Part shown: piece after piece, positions 50,703 through 60,209 of the stretch
Layout: the number at the start of each line of letters is the position of its first letter
How positions within the stretch are numbered: position 1 is the first letter of the stretch
NCBI GenBank assembly: GCA_016713665.1
Contig: JADJOR010000009.1
Location: forward strand, 558,001 to 622,000
Reading direction: 5' to 3'
Source: Deltaproteobacteria bacterium
GTDB lineage: Bacteria; Myxococcota_A; UBA9160; UBA4427
DNA length: 64,000 bases
Program-made: the position numbers and the translations under genes
Notes under the pieces: generated by a model
What the model was told of the DNA's origin: nothing
The model's database searches: none
The model's input: only the letters and a program-made list of their open reading frames with translations

Positions 50703-52328
50703 GTGTCCATCGAACGCAGCCCCGAAGACGTCCGCCGCGAGATCGAGCGAAGGCGGACCTTCGCGATCATCTCCCATCCCGACGCCGGCAAGACGACTTT
50801 GACCGAGAAACTCCTCCTCTACGGCGGTGCCGTCCGGGAGGCCGGGGCGGTGCGTGCCCAGAAGGCGGCGCGGCACGCGACCAGCGACTGGCTCGAGCTC
50901 GAGAAGCAGCGCGGGATCTCGGTCTCGAGCTCGGTGCTCCATTTCGAGTTCGGGGGGCATCGGGTCAACATCCTCGACACCCCGGGCCACCGCGACTTCA
51001 GCGAGGACACCTACCGGACGCTGATGGCCGCCGACAGCGCCGTCATGCTGATCGACGCTGCCCGCGGCGTCGAGGCGCAGACGCGCAAGCTCGCCGAGGT
51101 CTGCCGCCTGCGCCGGATCCCGATCTTCACCTTCGTGAACAAGATGGACCGCCATGGCCGCGACCCCTTCGAGATCATGGCCGAGATCGAAGAGGTCCTC
51201 GGGATGGACTCGATCCCGATGAACTGGCCGGTCGGCGCGGGGAGCGATTTCCGCGGCATCTACGACCGCCTCGGCCGCAAGCTCATCCTCTTCTCGGGCG
51301 GCAAGCACGGGACCCACCGCGTCGAGGAGGAGGTGATCGAGGGCGAGGTCACGGAGCCGGCGCTGGCGGCGGCCATGGGGACCTTCGCGAAGGACGTCCA
51401 GGACGGTCTCGAGCTGCTCGAGGGCGCCGGCGCTTCGCTCGACCGAGAGCGTGTGGCGAGGGGCGACCAGACGCCGATGTTCTTCGGCAGCGCGCTCACG
51501 AATTTCGGCGTGCGCCCCTTCCTCGATTGCTACCTCGAGATGGCGCCCGGGCCGACGCCCCGCCAGAGCGCCGGCGTCGCCATCGATCCGGCCAAACATC
51601 CGTTCTCGGGCTTCGTCTTCAAGATCCAGGCGAACATGGATCCGGACCACCGCGACCGCGTCGCCTTCCTGCGCATCTGCTCGGGCCGCTTCCTGCGCGG
51701 CACCCAGACGACCCACGTCCGCACCGGCAAGACGATCCGGCTCTCCAACTCGACGCTGCTCATGGGCAAGGACCGCGCCGAGGTCGAAGAGGCCTTCGCC
51801 GGCGACGTGGTCGGCCTCTTCGATCCGGGCATCTTCCGCATCGGCGACACACTCTCCGACGAGCCCGGCATCGCCTACGCCGGCATCCCGATCTTCGCGC
51901 CCGAGGCCTTCATGCGGGTCGAGGTCGCCGGCGTCGAGAAGCGCAAGGCCCTCGAGAAGGGCATCGAGCAGCTGGTGCAGGAGGGCGTCGTCCAGCTCTT
52001 CCGCGAGCCCACCGGCGGCTCGGCCTCCTGGATCCTCGGCGCGATGGGCCCGCTGCAATTCGACGTCATGCAGCACCGCCTCAAGTCCGAGTACGGCGTC
52101 GAGCTCAAGCTCTCGAAGCTGCCTTACACGATCGCGCGTTGGCCGCTCGCGGGCTTCGATCCCGACGACTTCCGCTACTCGGAGCGCATCCGGGTCGTGC
52201 GCGATCGCGACGAGCGCTGGGCGCTGCTCGCGCCGAGCAGCTGGGACTTCGACCGCCTGCGGGATCGCAACGAGAAGATCGTGCTGTCGGAGACGCCGGA
52301 TCCGACGCTCTTCGAGCGGGCGAGTTAG
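50703..52328 (+). CDS. prfC: Peptide chain release factor 3
   Basis: RF3 of 541 residues, a translational GTPase that recycles RF1/RF2. GTG start. G1 FAIISHPDAGKTTLTEKLLL, switch II NILDTPGHRDFSEDTYR, G4 TFVNKMDRHGRDPFEIM, then domain II (FVFKIQANMDPDHRDRVAFLRICSG) and domain III (QLVQEGVVQLF, GAMGPLQFDVMQHRLKSEYG). Length is normal. The stop overlaps the convergent response-regulator stop. Confidence 0.95.
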   Translation: MSIERSPEDVRREIERRRTFAIISHPDAGKTTLTEKLLLYGGAVREAGAVRAQKAARHATSDWLELEKQRGISVSSSVLHFEFGGHRVNILDTPGHRDFSEDTYRTLMAADSAVMLIDAARGVEAQTRKLAEVCRLRRIPIFTFVNKMDRHGRDPFEIMAEIEEVLGMDSIPMNWPVGAGSDFRGIYDRLGRKLILFSGGKHGTHRVEEEVIEGEVTEPALAAAMGTFAKDVQDGLELLEGAGASLDRERVARGDQTPMFFGSALTNFGVRPFLDCYLEMAPGPTPRQSAGVAIDPAKHPFSGFVFKIQANMDPDHRDRVAFLRICSGRFLRGTQTTHVRTGKTIRLSNSTLLMGKDRAEVEEAFAGDVVGLFDPGIFRIGDTLSDEPGIAYAGIPIFAPEAFMRVEVAGVEKRKALEKGIEQLVQEGVVQLFREPTGGSASWILGAMGPLQFDVMQHRLKSEYGVELKLSKLPYTIARWPLAGFDPDDFRYSERIRVVRDRDERWALLAPSSWDFDRLRDRNEKIVLSETPDPTLFERAS

Positions 52329-52753
52329 GCCTCGAGCGCCGCCCGGATCGCGCCCGTCAGGTCCTCGAGGCCAAAAGGCTTCTCGAGCACGCCGTCGATG
52401 CCGACCCGTGCCGCCTCGGCCTCGAGATCCGCGGTCGGGAAGCCCGTCATCAGCAGGATTCGCAGCTCGGGCCAGCGCTCGCGCAGGACCTCGCCGACCT
52501 CGATGCCGTGCATCTCGCAGCGCAGCATCCAGTCGGCGAGCAGGACGTCGGGGCCGAACTCGTGGGCGATCCGGATCGCGTCGCTGCCCGTCTCGGCCGT
52601 CCGGACGGACAAACCGTCGCGCGAGAGGAACCGCTCCAGGTACTCGCGATAGGTCGGCTCGTCGTCGACGATGAGCACGCGGACGGGCGTGCCGTCGGCG
52701 CGGTGCCAGGAGCGCGCCCGCCGCTCCCTCGAGGTCTCGGTGGTCGCGCTCAT
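52325..52753 (-). CDS. Single-domain response regulator
   Basis: Receiver-only protein of 142 residues: RVLIVDDEPTYREYLERFLS, phospho-Asp D74 in LLADWML, LLMTGF and the Lys in VLEKPFGLEDL. No output domain, so it may relay phosphate or act allosterically. Its ATG overlaps the stop of the deoxyhypusine-synthase-like gene (ATGA). No kinase is encoded nearby. Third gene of the DUF255, deoxyhypusine-synthase-like, response-regulator unit. Confidence 0.85.
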   Translation of the reverse strand: MSATTETSRERRARSWHRADGTPVRVLIVDDEPTYREYLERFLSRDGLSVRTAETGSDAIRIAHEFGPDVLLADWMLRCEMHGIEVGEVLRERWPELRILLMTGFPTADLEAEAARVGIDGVLEKPFGLEDLTGAIRAALEA

Positions 52754-53820
52754 GCCGGCTTTGCTCCCGTGGGTTTCGCTTCCAGTCTCTCGATCACGGC
52801 CCGCACGATGATCGGCCAGGCGATCGTCGCGTCGGAATGGACCTCGACGTGGCGCCCGCCGTCGCTCTCGGGCACGAACTTGCCCCAGGATACGCCTTCG
52901 CTGTAGCTGCAGCCCGAGAGTCCGCCCCAGTGCTCCGGCTCGGGACAGATGCGCACTGCATAGCGATAGCGCCGGATCGGCTCGCCAGTCCCGAGTCGAT
53001 TGGCGGTGATCTCGAGGAAGGGCGCCACCTGCTGCGCCCAGTTGCGAGGCACCCCGCCGCCGATCGTGAAGATGCCGAGGGTCTCGTGCTCCCGAACGCG
53101 GGCGGCGAAGTCCTCGAGGTCGAGGAAGGGGTCGAAGGGGAAGGGGCGCAGGCCGGCCATGCGGAGCCTTCGGTTGTGGATCGCGAAGTCGAGGCCGAGC
53201 TCGCTGTCGGTGAAGGCGGGGACGTAGACCGGCACCTTCATGCGGACGGCGCTGCGCAGGATCGCGCGCCCGGCGTCGTGCTCGTCGAGCATCTCGCCGA
53301 CCTTCGTGAGCAGCGCGTGGCTGCAGAGCGTCGTCCCGGGCTCGATCTTCGCGAGCACCGCGTTGAGGATCGCCTCCGTGCTGTCGAGGTTCTTCTCGAG
53401 CTCGATCGTGTCGTAGACGCGGTTGTAACCGCGCTCGAAGAGCTGCGCGTCGTTCATCGTCGGGCGGTGCTTGAAGTGCATCATGCCGGCGCCTTCGACG
53501 ACGCCGTGGGTCATCAGCGCGCCCGTCGCGACGACGGCCTGGACCCAGCCGCGGTCGATCATCTCGCAGAGCACGAGGCCCTGCTTCGCGATCGTCATCG
53601 CCCCGGAGATCGTGACGACCCGGAAGCAGTTCGGATCGCGCACCATCGCCTCGAGCGCGTTCGCCGCCTCGCCGAGACGCCGCCCGCCGAAGGCCGTCTT
53701 CGACATCGCCGAGACCAGCGCGTCGACCGACGCGAGCGACCCGACGTCCAGGGGGACGAGGGGCTCGAGTCCGTCGTCGAAGCCGGTGCCGTAGTTGTCT
53801 TCTTCGCGTTTGAACTTCAT
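52750..53820 (-). CDS. Deoxyhypusine-synthase-like protein
   Basis: Protein of 356 residues of the deoxyhypusine synthase family. ISGAMTIAKQGLVLCEMIDRG, ATGALMTHGVVEG, VPVYVPAFTDSELGLDFAI, LGIFTIGGGVPRNWAQQ and CSYSEGVSWGKF (with the catalytic Lys) are present. In eukaryotes and archaea the enzyme modifies eIF5A with spermidine; bacteria lack eIF5A, and bacterial homologs instead make homospermidine or agmatine derivatives or have unknown roles. Followed, with overlap, by a response regulator and preceded 49 bp upstream by the DUF255 gene. Confidence 0.87.
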   Translation of the reverse strand: MKFKREEDNYGTGFDDGLEPLVPLDVGSLASVDALVSAMSKTAFGGRRLGEAANALEAMVRDPNCFRVVTISGAMTIAKQGLVLCEMIDRGWVQAVVATGALMTHGVVEGAGMMHFKHRPTMNDAQLFERGYNRVYDTIELEKNLDSTEAILNAVLAKIEPGTTLCSHALLTKVGEMLDEHDAGRAILRSAVRMKVPVYVPAFTDSELGLDFAIHNRRLRMAGLRPFPFDPFLDLEDFAARVREHETLGIFTIGGGVPRNWAQQVAPFLEITANRLGTGEPIRRYRYAVRICPEPEHWGGLSGCSYSEGVSWGKFVPESDGGRHVEVHSDATIAWPIIVRAVIERLEAKPTGAKPA

Positions 53821-53869
53821 CGGGCATCCATCCTCGCTGGCGCGGGCCAGACGGGGCCGTCTCCTGCGA

Positions 53870-56062
53870 TCAAGCGCCGGGCAAGAGCTCGGCTACCAGT
53901 TGCGCCGGCGTCTGGATGGGGAGCGAGCAGCTCGTCCCACGGCAGAGCCAGGCCGTCGCGCGTCCGTCCTTCGCTTCCCGTCCCGCGAACCACGCCGCGG
54001 CGACGCCCGCCGGTCGCGTTCCGCCGGGCGACGCGACGACGACCGCGTCCTCGGGGCGCAGCACCCGGCGCGCGCGCTCGGCGAGGGCCTGCGTGTCGTC
54101 CCGCCCAGCTTCGCCGATCACGATCGCCACGGCGAGCCCCCGGCTGCGCAGCGCCACGGCGCGCAGCCAGGTCGGAATCGCGTGGGGCGCCCGCTCGAGC
54201 AGCCACGCCGACTCCGCCAGGGCGAGTTCGACGAAGGCCTCGAGCTCGCTCGCGTGGGACAGGGCGGCGAGGCGCGTGAGGCCGAGGATCGCGAGGCCGC
54301 CGGGATCGGGCGTCGCGCCGTCGTGATCCGGGCGGGGGCGGTGGATCAGGGGGCTCCTGGCGTGGGCCCCGTCGGCCGCCGTCAGGTAGAGCGCGCCGGT
54401 CTCGCGGTCGGCGAAGCGCGCGAGGATCTCGCCGGCGAGCCAGACGGCGACGTCGAGGAAGCGGTCGCCGGCGCCCGCGCGCTGCAGGTCGAGGCAGGCG
54501 GCGAGCATCGCCGCATGGTCGTCGAGGAAGCCCTCGACGTGGGCCCGTCCGCCGTCGTGGACCCGCATGAGGCGACCGTCGACGACCATCGATCCGAGCA
54601 CGAAGTCCGCCGCCCGGACGGCGTCCGCGAGGACGCCCTCGTCGGCGAGCACCGTCGCGGCCCGGGCGAGCCCCGAGATCACGTAGCCGTTCCAGGCGGC
54701 GACGTGCTTGCGATCGATCGCGGGCGCGACGCGCTTGCTGCGCGTCTCGAGCAGGCGCGCGCGGGCGGCCGCCTGCTCGCGGCGGGGCGCGCGGGCCTCG
54801 TCGACGAGCTGGGTCGTTCCCCGCTCGAAGTTGCCCTTCGTCCGGACGCCGTAGGTCAGGCAGAACGAGGCCGCGTCTTCGCCGAGCACGGCCTCGATCT
54901 CGGTCGGCGTCCAGACGAAGTAGCGGCCCTCTGCGCCTTCGCTGTCGGCGTCCTGGCTCGCATGATAGGCGCCGCCTGCCCCCGTCATCTCGCGGCGGAG
55001 GTAGCCGATCGTCTCGCGGATCGGCCAGACGAAGTCCGCCGCGGCATGGCTGCGCCGCGCCATCTCGGCGTAGAACGAGAGCAGCTGGCCCTGGTCGTAG
55101 AGCATCTTTTCGAAGTGGGGAATCGTGAAGCTCGCGTCGACGCAGTAGCGATGGAAGCCGCCGCCCAGCTGGTCGAAGAGGCCGCGGCGCGCCATCTCGT
55201 TCGCCGTCAGCGTCAGGAAGCGCGCGATGTTCGTCGCTTCGGCGGGGGGGACGAAGTCGAGGGCGGTGACGAGCAGCTCGAGGTTCGTCGGCGTCGGGAA
55301 TTTCGAGCCCGACCCGAATCCGCCGTGGACCCCGTCCGCGCTGCGCATCACGAGCCGCGTCGCGTTCACGATCGTGTCGGGGCCGGCGGTGTATGCGGTG
55401 GCATGTCCGGCAGCATGTCCGGAGGCAGGGTCGGATCCGCCGCCGGGGCGGGCCGCGATCGCCTCGGCGATCTGGCCGGCGTTCTCCTCGACCTCGCGTC
55501 GCCGATTGCGCCAGGCGTCCGTCACCGCGTCGATCACGTCCGGGAAGCCGGGCATTCCGCCCCGGCGCGCCGGCGGGAAGTAGGTGCCGACGAAGAAGGG
55601 GCGGCCGTCGGGGGTGCAGATGGCGTTCAGGGGCCAGCCGCCGTGGCCGTTCAGCTTGAGCGAGGCGTCCATGTAGATCTGGTCGACGTCCGGCCGCTCC
55701 TCGCGGTCGACCTTGACGCAGACGAACGCGTCGTTGAGCCGCGCGGCGATCGCCGCGTCCTCGAAGCTCTCGCGCTCCATGACGTGGCACCAGTGGCAGG
55801 CGCTGTAGCCGATCGAGACGAAGAGCGGCTTGTCCTCCCGTCGCGCCCGCGCGAGGGCCTCGTCGCCCCAGGGCAGCCAATCGACGGGATTCTCCTGGTG
55901 CTGACGCAGGTAGGCGCTCGTCTCCGCGGCGAGCCGGTTCCGCTTGCGCCCGGGCGCCGCGGCGGGGCCGACGGAGGCGCCCTCGGTCGTCGGGCCCGGA
56001 GGATTGGCCGCCGACGAAGGGGCGAGCTGCGGAGAGAGAGCAGGGGTGGGCGCATCGCTCAT
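53870..56062 (-). CDS. DUF255 thioredoxin-like/six-hairpin glycosidase-fold protein (YyaL/SSP411)
   Basis: Protein of 730 residues. The N-terminal thioredoxin-like DUF255 domain (about 45-210): ETSAYLRQHQENPVDWLPWG, SACHWCHVM (CxxC), VDREERPDVD, NGHGGWPLN, YFPP. Then an alpha/alpha barrel (about 245-700): GGFGSGSKFPTPTNLELL, GGGFHRYCVDASFTIPHFEK MLYDQ (read together), DADSEGAEGRYFVWTPTEI. Related proteins are N-acyl-glucosamine-epimerase-like or of unknown role. Start ATG 56062; the Ala/Pro-rich first 40 residues are variable. First gene of a three-gene operon. Confidence 0.9.
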   Translation of the reverse strand: MSDAPTPALSPQLAPSSAANPPGPTTEGASVGPAAAPGRKRNRLAAETSAYLRQHQENPVDWLPWGDEALARARREDKPLFVSIGYSACHWCHVMERESFEDAAIAARLNDAFVCVKVDREERPDVDQIYMDASLKLNGHGGWPLNAICTPDGRPFFVGTYFPPARRGGMPGFPDVIDAVTDAWRNRRREVEENAGQIAEAIAARPGGGSDPASGHAAGHATAYTAGPDTIVNATRLVMRSADGVHGGFGSGSKFPTPTNLELLVTALDFVPPAEATNIARFLTLTANEMARRGLFDQLGGGFHRYCVDASFTIPHFEKMLYDQGQLLSFYAEMARRSHAAADFVWPIRETIGYLRREMTGAGGAYHASQDADSEGAEGRYFVWTPTEIEAVLGEDAASFCLTYGVRTKGNFERGTTQLVDEARAPRREQAAARARLLETRSKRVAPAIDRKHVAAWNGYVISGLARAATVLADEGVLADAVRAADFVLGSMVVDGRLMRVHDGGRAHVEGFLDDHAAMLAACLDLQRAGAGDRFLDVAVWLAGEILARFADRETGALYLTAADGAHARSPLIHRPRPDHDGATPDPGGLAILGLTRLAALSHASELEAFVELALAESAWLLERAPHAIPTWLRAVALRSRGLAVAIVIGEAGRDDTQALAERARRVLRPEDAVVVASPGGTRPAGVAAAWFAGREAKDGRATAWLCRGTSCSLPIQTPAQLVAELLPGA

Positions 56063-56138
56063 GGGAAGGTCGAGAGTAGCCGTCCGTGTCCCGCCCGGCA
56101 GGAGGCGATGGGGCAGACGAGCGACTACTGTCCCCCGC

Positions 56139-57095
56139 GTGGACATCGTGCATCTCGATACGAGCGGAGGGCGGCGCGGCGCGGACGACGAGGCCGCCTA
56201 TTTCCACGCGCTGCGACTTCGCGCGGCCGACGCGCTCGAGCGCGCATATCGCTTCCTCGAGGCGCAGGACGACGACTGGGCGCGGCTGCGCTCGCGCGTG
56301 CTCTGTGATGCGCTGCCGGGCTCGGCGCTCGCCCAGCGTCTGGCGGGCCATCTCGAGCCCGATGGCAGTGCCCGGCTCGGAACCCTCGTGTCGGGCGGCG
56401 GACTCGGCTTTCCGCCCCTCGAGCCCGCCCGCCTCGACGCGGACGGTCGGGCGATCGTGGGCACGCTCGAGGCGTTCCTCGTCGCCGCCGATGCCCGGCT
56501 GCTCCACGGGGCCTGGGTCGAGCGCGCGGCGCGCGCGCTCGAGGCGAGGCAGTCGAGCGACGGTGCGTTTCGGGTTCGGGGCCTCCCCGACGCCGACATT
56601 TTCTTCACGGGCATGGTCGCGGGCATGCTCGGCCGCACGCCGCTGTCGCGACCGGATGCGCTCGAGCACGCCGGGGTGTACCTCGCAGAGCGCTTCTCGC
56701 CCGATCTCGTCGAAGACGACGGCTATGCCGCGTTGATGGCCTGCTCGCTCTACTTCACCAACGTCGGCCACGAGCAGGCGGACGAAGCGCTGCAGTGGTG
56801 CGGGCGCGCTCTCGAGAAGGGCTTCCGCAGTCGCCGGCACGACGCCGTCGCGACGCTGCGCGTCCTGCTCGCCTGCGACGCCCAGGCGATGCCGGGCGCG
56901 ACCTTCGACGTCGTCGAGCTGCTCGAGCGGGTCCTCGAGGAGCAGGCGCGCGACGGCGGCTTCGCGCAGCTCGCCCTCGGCGGAGCTGCGACGCGAACGA
57001 CGCAGACCTTCGATGCGATGCTCGGGATCGTACGCCTGTGTGCGGCGCTCGAAGCGCAGAAGCCCGACGCGCCCGGGCGAAGGACGAAGACCTAG
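56139..57095 (+). CDS. Alpha/alpha-toroid protein resembling terpene cyclase/prenyltransferase repeats
   Basis: Protein of 318 residues, GTG start. Helix-rich with two segments like the QW/prenyltransferase repeats: ALEARQSSDGAFRVRGLPDAD and LEEQARDGGFAQLALGG. DDGYAALMACSLYFTN in the middle is another helix pair. No DDxx(D) or metal motif is apparent, so the match is to the fold only. I do not recognise a family. It is divergent from the DUF255 gene and its end overlaps the DUF1499 gene by 4 bases. Confidence 0.55.
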   Translation: MDIVHLDTSGGRRGADDEAAYFHALRLRAADALERAYRFLEAQDDDWARLRSRVLCDALPGSALAQRLAGHLEPDGSARLGTLVSGGGLGFPPLEPARLDADGRAIVGTLEAFLVAADARLLHGAWVERAARALEARQSSDGAFRVRGLPDADIFFTGMVAGMLGRTPLSRPDALEHAGVYLAERFSPDLVEDDGYAALMACSLYFTNVGHEQADEALQWCGRALEKGFRSRRHDAVATLRVLLACDAQAMPGATFDVVELLERVLEEQARDGGFAQLALGGAATRTTQTFDAMLGIVRLCAALEAQKPDAPGRRTKT

Positions 57096-57799
57096 CGCAT
57101 CGCCGCGAGGAAGCGTTCGATGCGCTTCGCGTTGGCGCCGAGATCGCCGCGCCCGTCCCGGGACTTCGAGCGCACGTCGATCCTCGCCCCCGAGCCCTCC
57201 TCTCGCACGCGGACCGTCACGTCGTCGACGAAACGGAAGAGCGCCGTCGCCTCCTGCGCGTCGAAGGTATGCGCGGCGTCGTCGCGGGCGGAGATCGTCC
57301 AGCCGAGGGACTCGGCGGTCGAGACGGCGCGCGCGAAGGTCGCGTCGACCGGCCCCGGGAGGAAGAGGGGCTTCAGGTCCGGATAGCTCGTGCGCACGAT
57401 CTCGACGAAGTCGGGCGGGTAGCTCATGTCGCGGCCGGCGTAGGCCACGACCGTGCTCGCCGGGGCGAAGTCGGGCGGGCTCTCGAGATCCGTCGTGATG
57501 TCGTTGATCGGCGGGGCGTCTCCGCCCGTCGCGGCGGCGGCGAGCACGGCGAGCACGAGGCCGAGGCCGATCGCGAGGCCGAGCCAGGCATTCTGGCGTC
57601 CCCGCGGATCGCGGCCGCCGCGCGTCCGGACGATCGCGACTAGACTCAGGATCACGGCGACGAGACCGCCGAGCAGCGCGCCCCCGATGCAGAGCTGGAA
57701 TCCGGTGAGCGGGGCCATGATCCCCTGATTGGCGCCGATCAGCCCGAGGATGGCGAGGCCGAAGGCGACGAGCGAGACGATGCGGGCGAACGAGGCCAT
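57092..57799 (-). CDS. DUF1499 membrane protein
   Basis: Protein of 235 residues. Three N-terminal membrane helices (about 5-27, 34-57, 72-90) are followed by a DUF1499 domain (about 95-233): INDITTDLESPPDF, YPDLKPLFLPGPVDATFARAV, SLGWTISARDDAAHTFDAQE, FRFVDDVTVRV, RIDVRSKSRDGRGDLGANAKR. DUF1499 proteins are membrane-linked and uncharacterised. The start overlaps the divergent upstream region of the lipoprotein hydrolase. Confidence 0.82.
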   Translation of the reverse strand: MASFARIVSLVAFGLAILGLIGANQGIMAPLTGFQLCIGGALLGGLVAVILSLVAIVRTRGGRDPRGRQNAWLGLAIGLGLVLAVLAAAATGGDAPPINDITTDLESPPDFAPASTVVAYAGRDMSYPPDFVEIVRTSYPDLKPLFLPGPVDATFARAVSTAESLGWTISARDDAAHTFDAQEATALFRFVDDVTVRVREEGSGARIDVRSKSRDGRGDLGANAKRIERFLAAMR

Positions 57800-57809
57800 G
57801 GAGACTCCT

Positions 57810-60182
57810 TTGCGGTCCGCACGGGGAACGAGTCGGCGAGCATATCACGCGCGAGTCGGCTGGCTGCCGCCGGTCTGGGCCACGCTCTGCCTCGCCGCTT
57901 CGCTCGTCGCGTGTCCGGAGGTCGAACGGGACGGATCCGTCGATCCGCGGACGCTCGCCGAGGCTCGGGTCGAGGTCCTGCCCGCGGACGGCGCCTCCGG
58001 CGTCGCGATCGGCGTCTGGCCCGAGCTGCGCGTCAGTCCGGAGGCCGCCGTCGACGCGATCGCGCAGCTCGACCTCGTCTGCGGCGACGCGCCGATCGAG
58101 GCGCGCGTCCACCGACTGCCCGGAGGCCGCCTCGTCGTCCAGCCCGAGCGGCGACTACCGACCGAGAGCGCCTGTCGCCTCGCCTGGACCCGGGCCGATC
58201 GCCGCGAGTCGTCGGGCTTCACGACCTTCCGCCCGAGCGAGGCCCCGGGCCGCGCGCTCGCGATCGTCTATCGCCGCGCGAATCCCGGCGAGGTCGCGCC
58301 GATCCCCGACGATTTCTTCACCGTCGCCGACCCGGGTCGGCCCACGGGTCTGCGCCTCGACCTGCCCGTCGCGCTGCGCAGCGATCTGCGCGAGGTCGTC
58401 GAGGGCCTGCGCGGCGAGCTCGCCCGCGCCGACGGCTGGAGCCCGATCGGCCCGATCGTGCTCCCGATCAGCGATCGCATCGACGGCCGTTCGATCCCGC
58501 GCACCGTCGCCGCCTCCCTCGATCCGACCTCGACGATCGCGCTGGTCGACGTCGACCCGGAGAGCCCCGAGCGCGGCGTGCGCTTCCCTTTCGAGACCGT
58601 GCTGCGCAAGGACCAGACCGCGATCGGCCTCGACGACCACGTCGTCTGGGTGCTGCCGGCGCGACCGCTTCGGCCCGGTGGACGTTATGCGCTGCTCGTG
58701 CGGCGGGGTGTCGCGACGAAGGTCGGCCGCGCGATGGTCGAGCCGGCCCAGCTGCGGCCGATCCTCACGCGCCGGGGCGAGCTCCGCTCCGTCGTGCAGG
58801 CCCATCTGGCCGCCCTGCTCGCCCCGTCGATCGAGGTCGCGACGACGGCACTCGCGATTCCGTGGACCCGGGACGATCTCGTCTTCGCGCTCTCGTTCAC
58901 GGTGCGCAGTCTGGCGGAGCTCGAGCGCGATCCGCGGGCGCTGCAGGCGGCGGTCCGTGGACTCTCCGGCCCGCGCATCGAGATCGAGCGCGTCGAGACG
59001 GTCCGCGATCCGGGGCGCCCGCTCGCGGCCCTCGTCCACGGCCGCTTCGCGGTGCCGGTCTGGCGCGAGCGGCGACGACGCGCGTTGGCCCGCGACGCCG
59101 AGGGGCGGCCGCGCGTCGTCGGTCGCGACGCGCTGCGCTTCGTGCTCGCCGTGCCCGCCCGCGCATCTCGGACGCCGGCGCCGATCCTCGTCTACCAGCA
59201 CGGCAATCCCGGCTCGGCGCGAGAGGAGATCGGCCATCGCCGCCAGGACGCCTATCTCGAAGCGGGCTTCGCCGTCATCGGGTTCACCGACCTCTGGAAT
59301 CGCGGCCGCGCTCCCGCTAGCACGGATCGGCGGGAGCTGATCGTGCGGCAGGTGGCGGCGCTCGCCGACTCGGTGCGCCGCGACGGCGTCGTCCCGGACG
59401 ATTGGCTCGTGACCCTCGGCGAGCAGCTCGCCCTCGTCGAGGCGCTGCCCGAGCTCGCGTCCCTCGACGTCCTGCCGACGTCGTCGCCCGACGGGCGACC
59501 GGAGCTCGACCCGTCGCTGCCGATCGTCTACGAGGGCATCAGCCAGGGCGCGATCCATGGCCAGGCCCTCGTCGCCTACAGCGATCGCATTCGCGCGGCG
59601 TCCCTCGTCGTCGGCGGCGCCCGTCTCGCGGAGCTCGCGCTTCATCAGGCCGCCTCGAGCATGGTCCGGGCGCTGCCCTTCCTGTTCGGCGATTTCCGCC
59701 CGATCGATCTCTGGGTCACCCTCGCGCTCTTCCAGACCGCGATCGATCGCCAGGACGCGCATCTCCACGCGATGCGGGTCTCGCGCGCCGGCCCCCCGCG
59801 GCCGAGCCTGCTCGTCACCGCCGGGCTCGGCGACGGCTACGTCCCGAATCGCGCGAGCCGCTCGCTGGCCTTCGTACTCGGCCCTCTGCCCTGGATCGAC
59901 GCACCGGAGGAGGGCGTCCTGCTCCTGCCGCGGGCAGCGGCGCCGCTGCGCGGGAATCTCGCGGACGGGACGACGGGCGCGTATCTCGAGGTGGTGCCCT
60001 ACGGTTCGACGCGGCCCACGGCGCCGGGCTGTCTGCCCGAGGCGCTACCGCTGCCCGAAGACGTGCTGCGCGAGGGGCATTTCTGCGCCCAGCTCGCCGA
60101 CGAGAGCGTGCGTCGGCGGGTGGAGTTCCTGCGCTCGGCGGTCGACGACGCACCGCCGACGGTGATCGATCCGCTGCGGTGA
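57810..60182 (+). CDS. Large lipoprotein alpha/beta hydrolase
   Basis: Protein of about 790 residues. TTG at 57810 (GGAG 6 bases upstream) is preferred to ATG 57798; the lipobox is LAASLVAC. An Ig-like/beta N-terminal region (about 35-220) with one disulfide pair is followed by a hydrolase fold: TPAPILVYQHGNPGSAREE, FTDLWNRG, nucleophile Ser in YEGISQGAIHG (G-x-S-x-G), SLLVTAGLGDGYVP, and a C-terminal VLREGHF. It probably acts in the periplasm or on the outer membrane on esters or polyesters; unassigned. Related to extracellular lipases of the virginiamycin/bacterial lipase type. Confidence 0.68.
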   Translation: MRSARGTSRRAYHARVGWLPPVWATLCLAASLVACPEVERDGSVDPRTLAEARVEVLPADGASGVAIGVWPELRVSPEAAVDAIAQLDLVCGDAPIEARVHRLPGGRLVVQPERRLPTESACRLAWTRADRRESSGFTTFRPSEAPGRALAIVYRRANPGEVAPIPDDFFTVADPGRPTGLRLDLPVALRSDLREVVEGLRGELARADGWSPIGPIVLPISDRIDGRSIPRTVAASLDPTSTIALVDVDPESPERGVRFPFETVLRKDQTAIGLDDHVVWVLPARPLRPGGRYALLVRRGVATKVGRAMVEPAQLRPILTRRGELRSVVQAHLAALLAPSIEVATTALAIPWTRDDLVFALSFTVRSLAELERDPRALQAAVRGLSGPRIEIERVETVRDPGRPLAALVHGRFAVPVWRERRRRALARDAEGRPRVVGRDALRFVLAVPARASRTPAPILVYQHGNPGSAREEIGHRRQDAYLEAGFAVIGFTDLWNRGRAPASTDRRELIVRQVAALADSVRRDGVVPDDWLVTLGEQLALVEALPELASLDVLPTSSPDGRPELDPSLPIVYEGISQGAIHGQALVAYSDRIRAASLVVGGARLAELALHQAASSMVRALPFLFGDFRPIDLWVTLALFQTAIDRQDAHLHAMRVSRAGPPRPSLLVTAGLGDGYVPNRASRSLAFVLGPLPWIDAPEEGVLLLPRAAAPLRGNLADGTTGAYLEVVPYGSTRPTAPGCLPEALPLPEDVLREGHFCAQLADESVRRRVEFLRSAVDDAPPTVIDPLR

Positions 60183-60209
60183 AATGAACGAAATGAATCG
60201 AGGAGTGTC

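Noticed and set aside
53817..58112. A 1431-codon minus-strand open frame
   Set aside because: It is a high-GC shadow with Arg/Ala/Asp-rich composition across the DUF255, toroid and DUF1499 genes; it has no domain.
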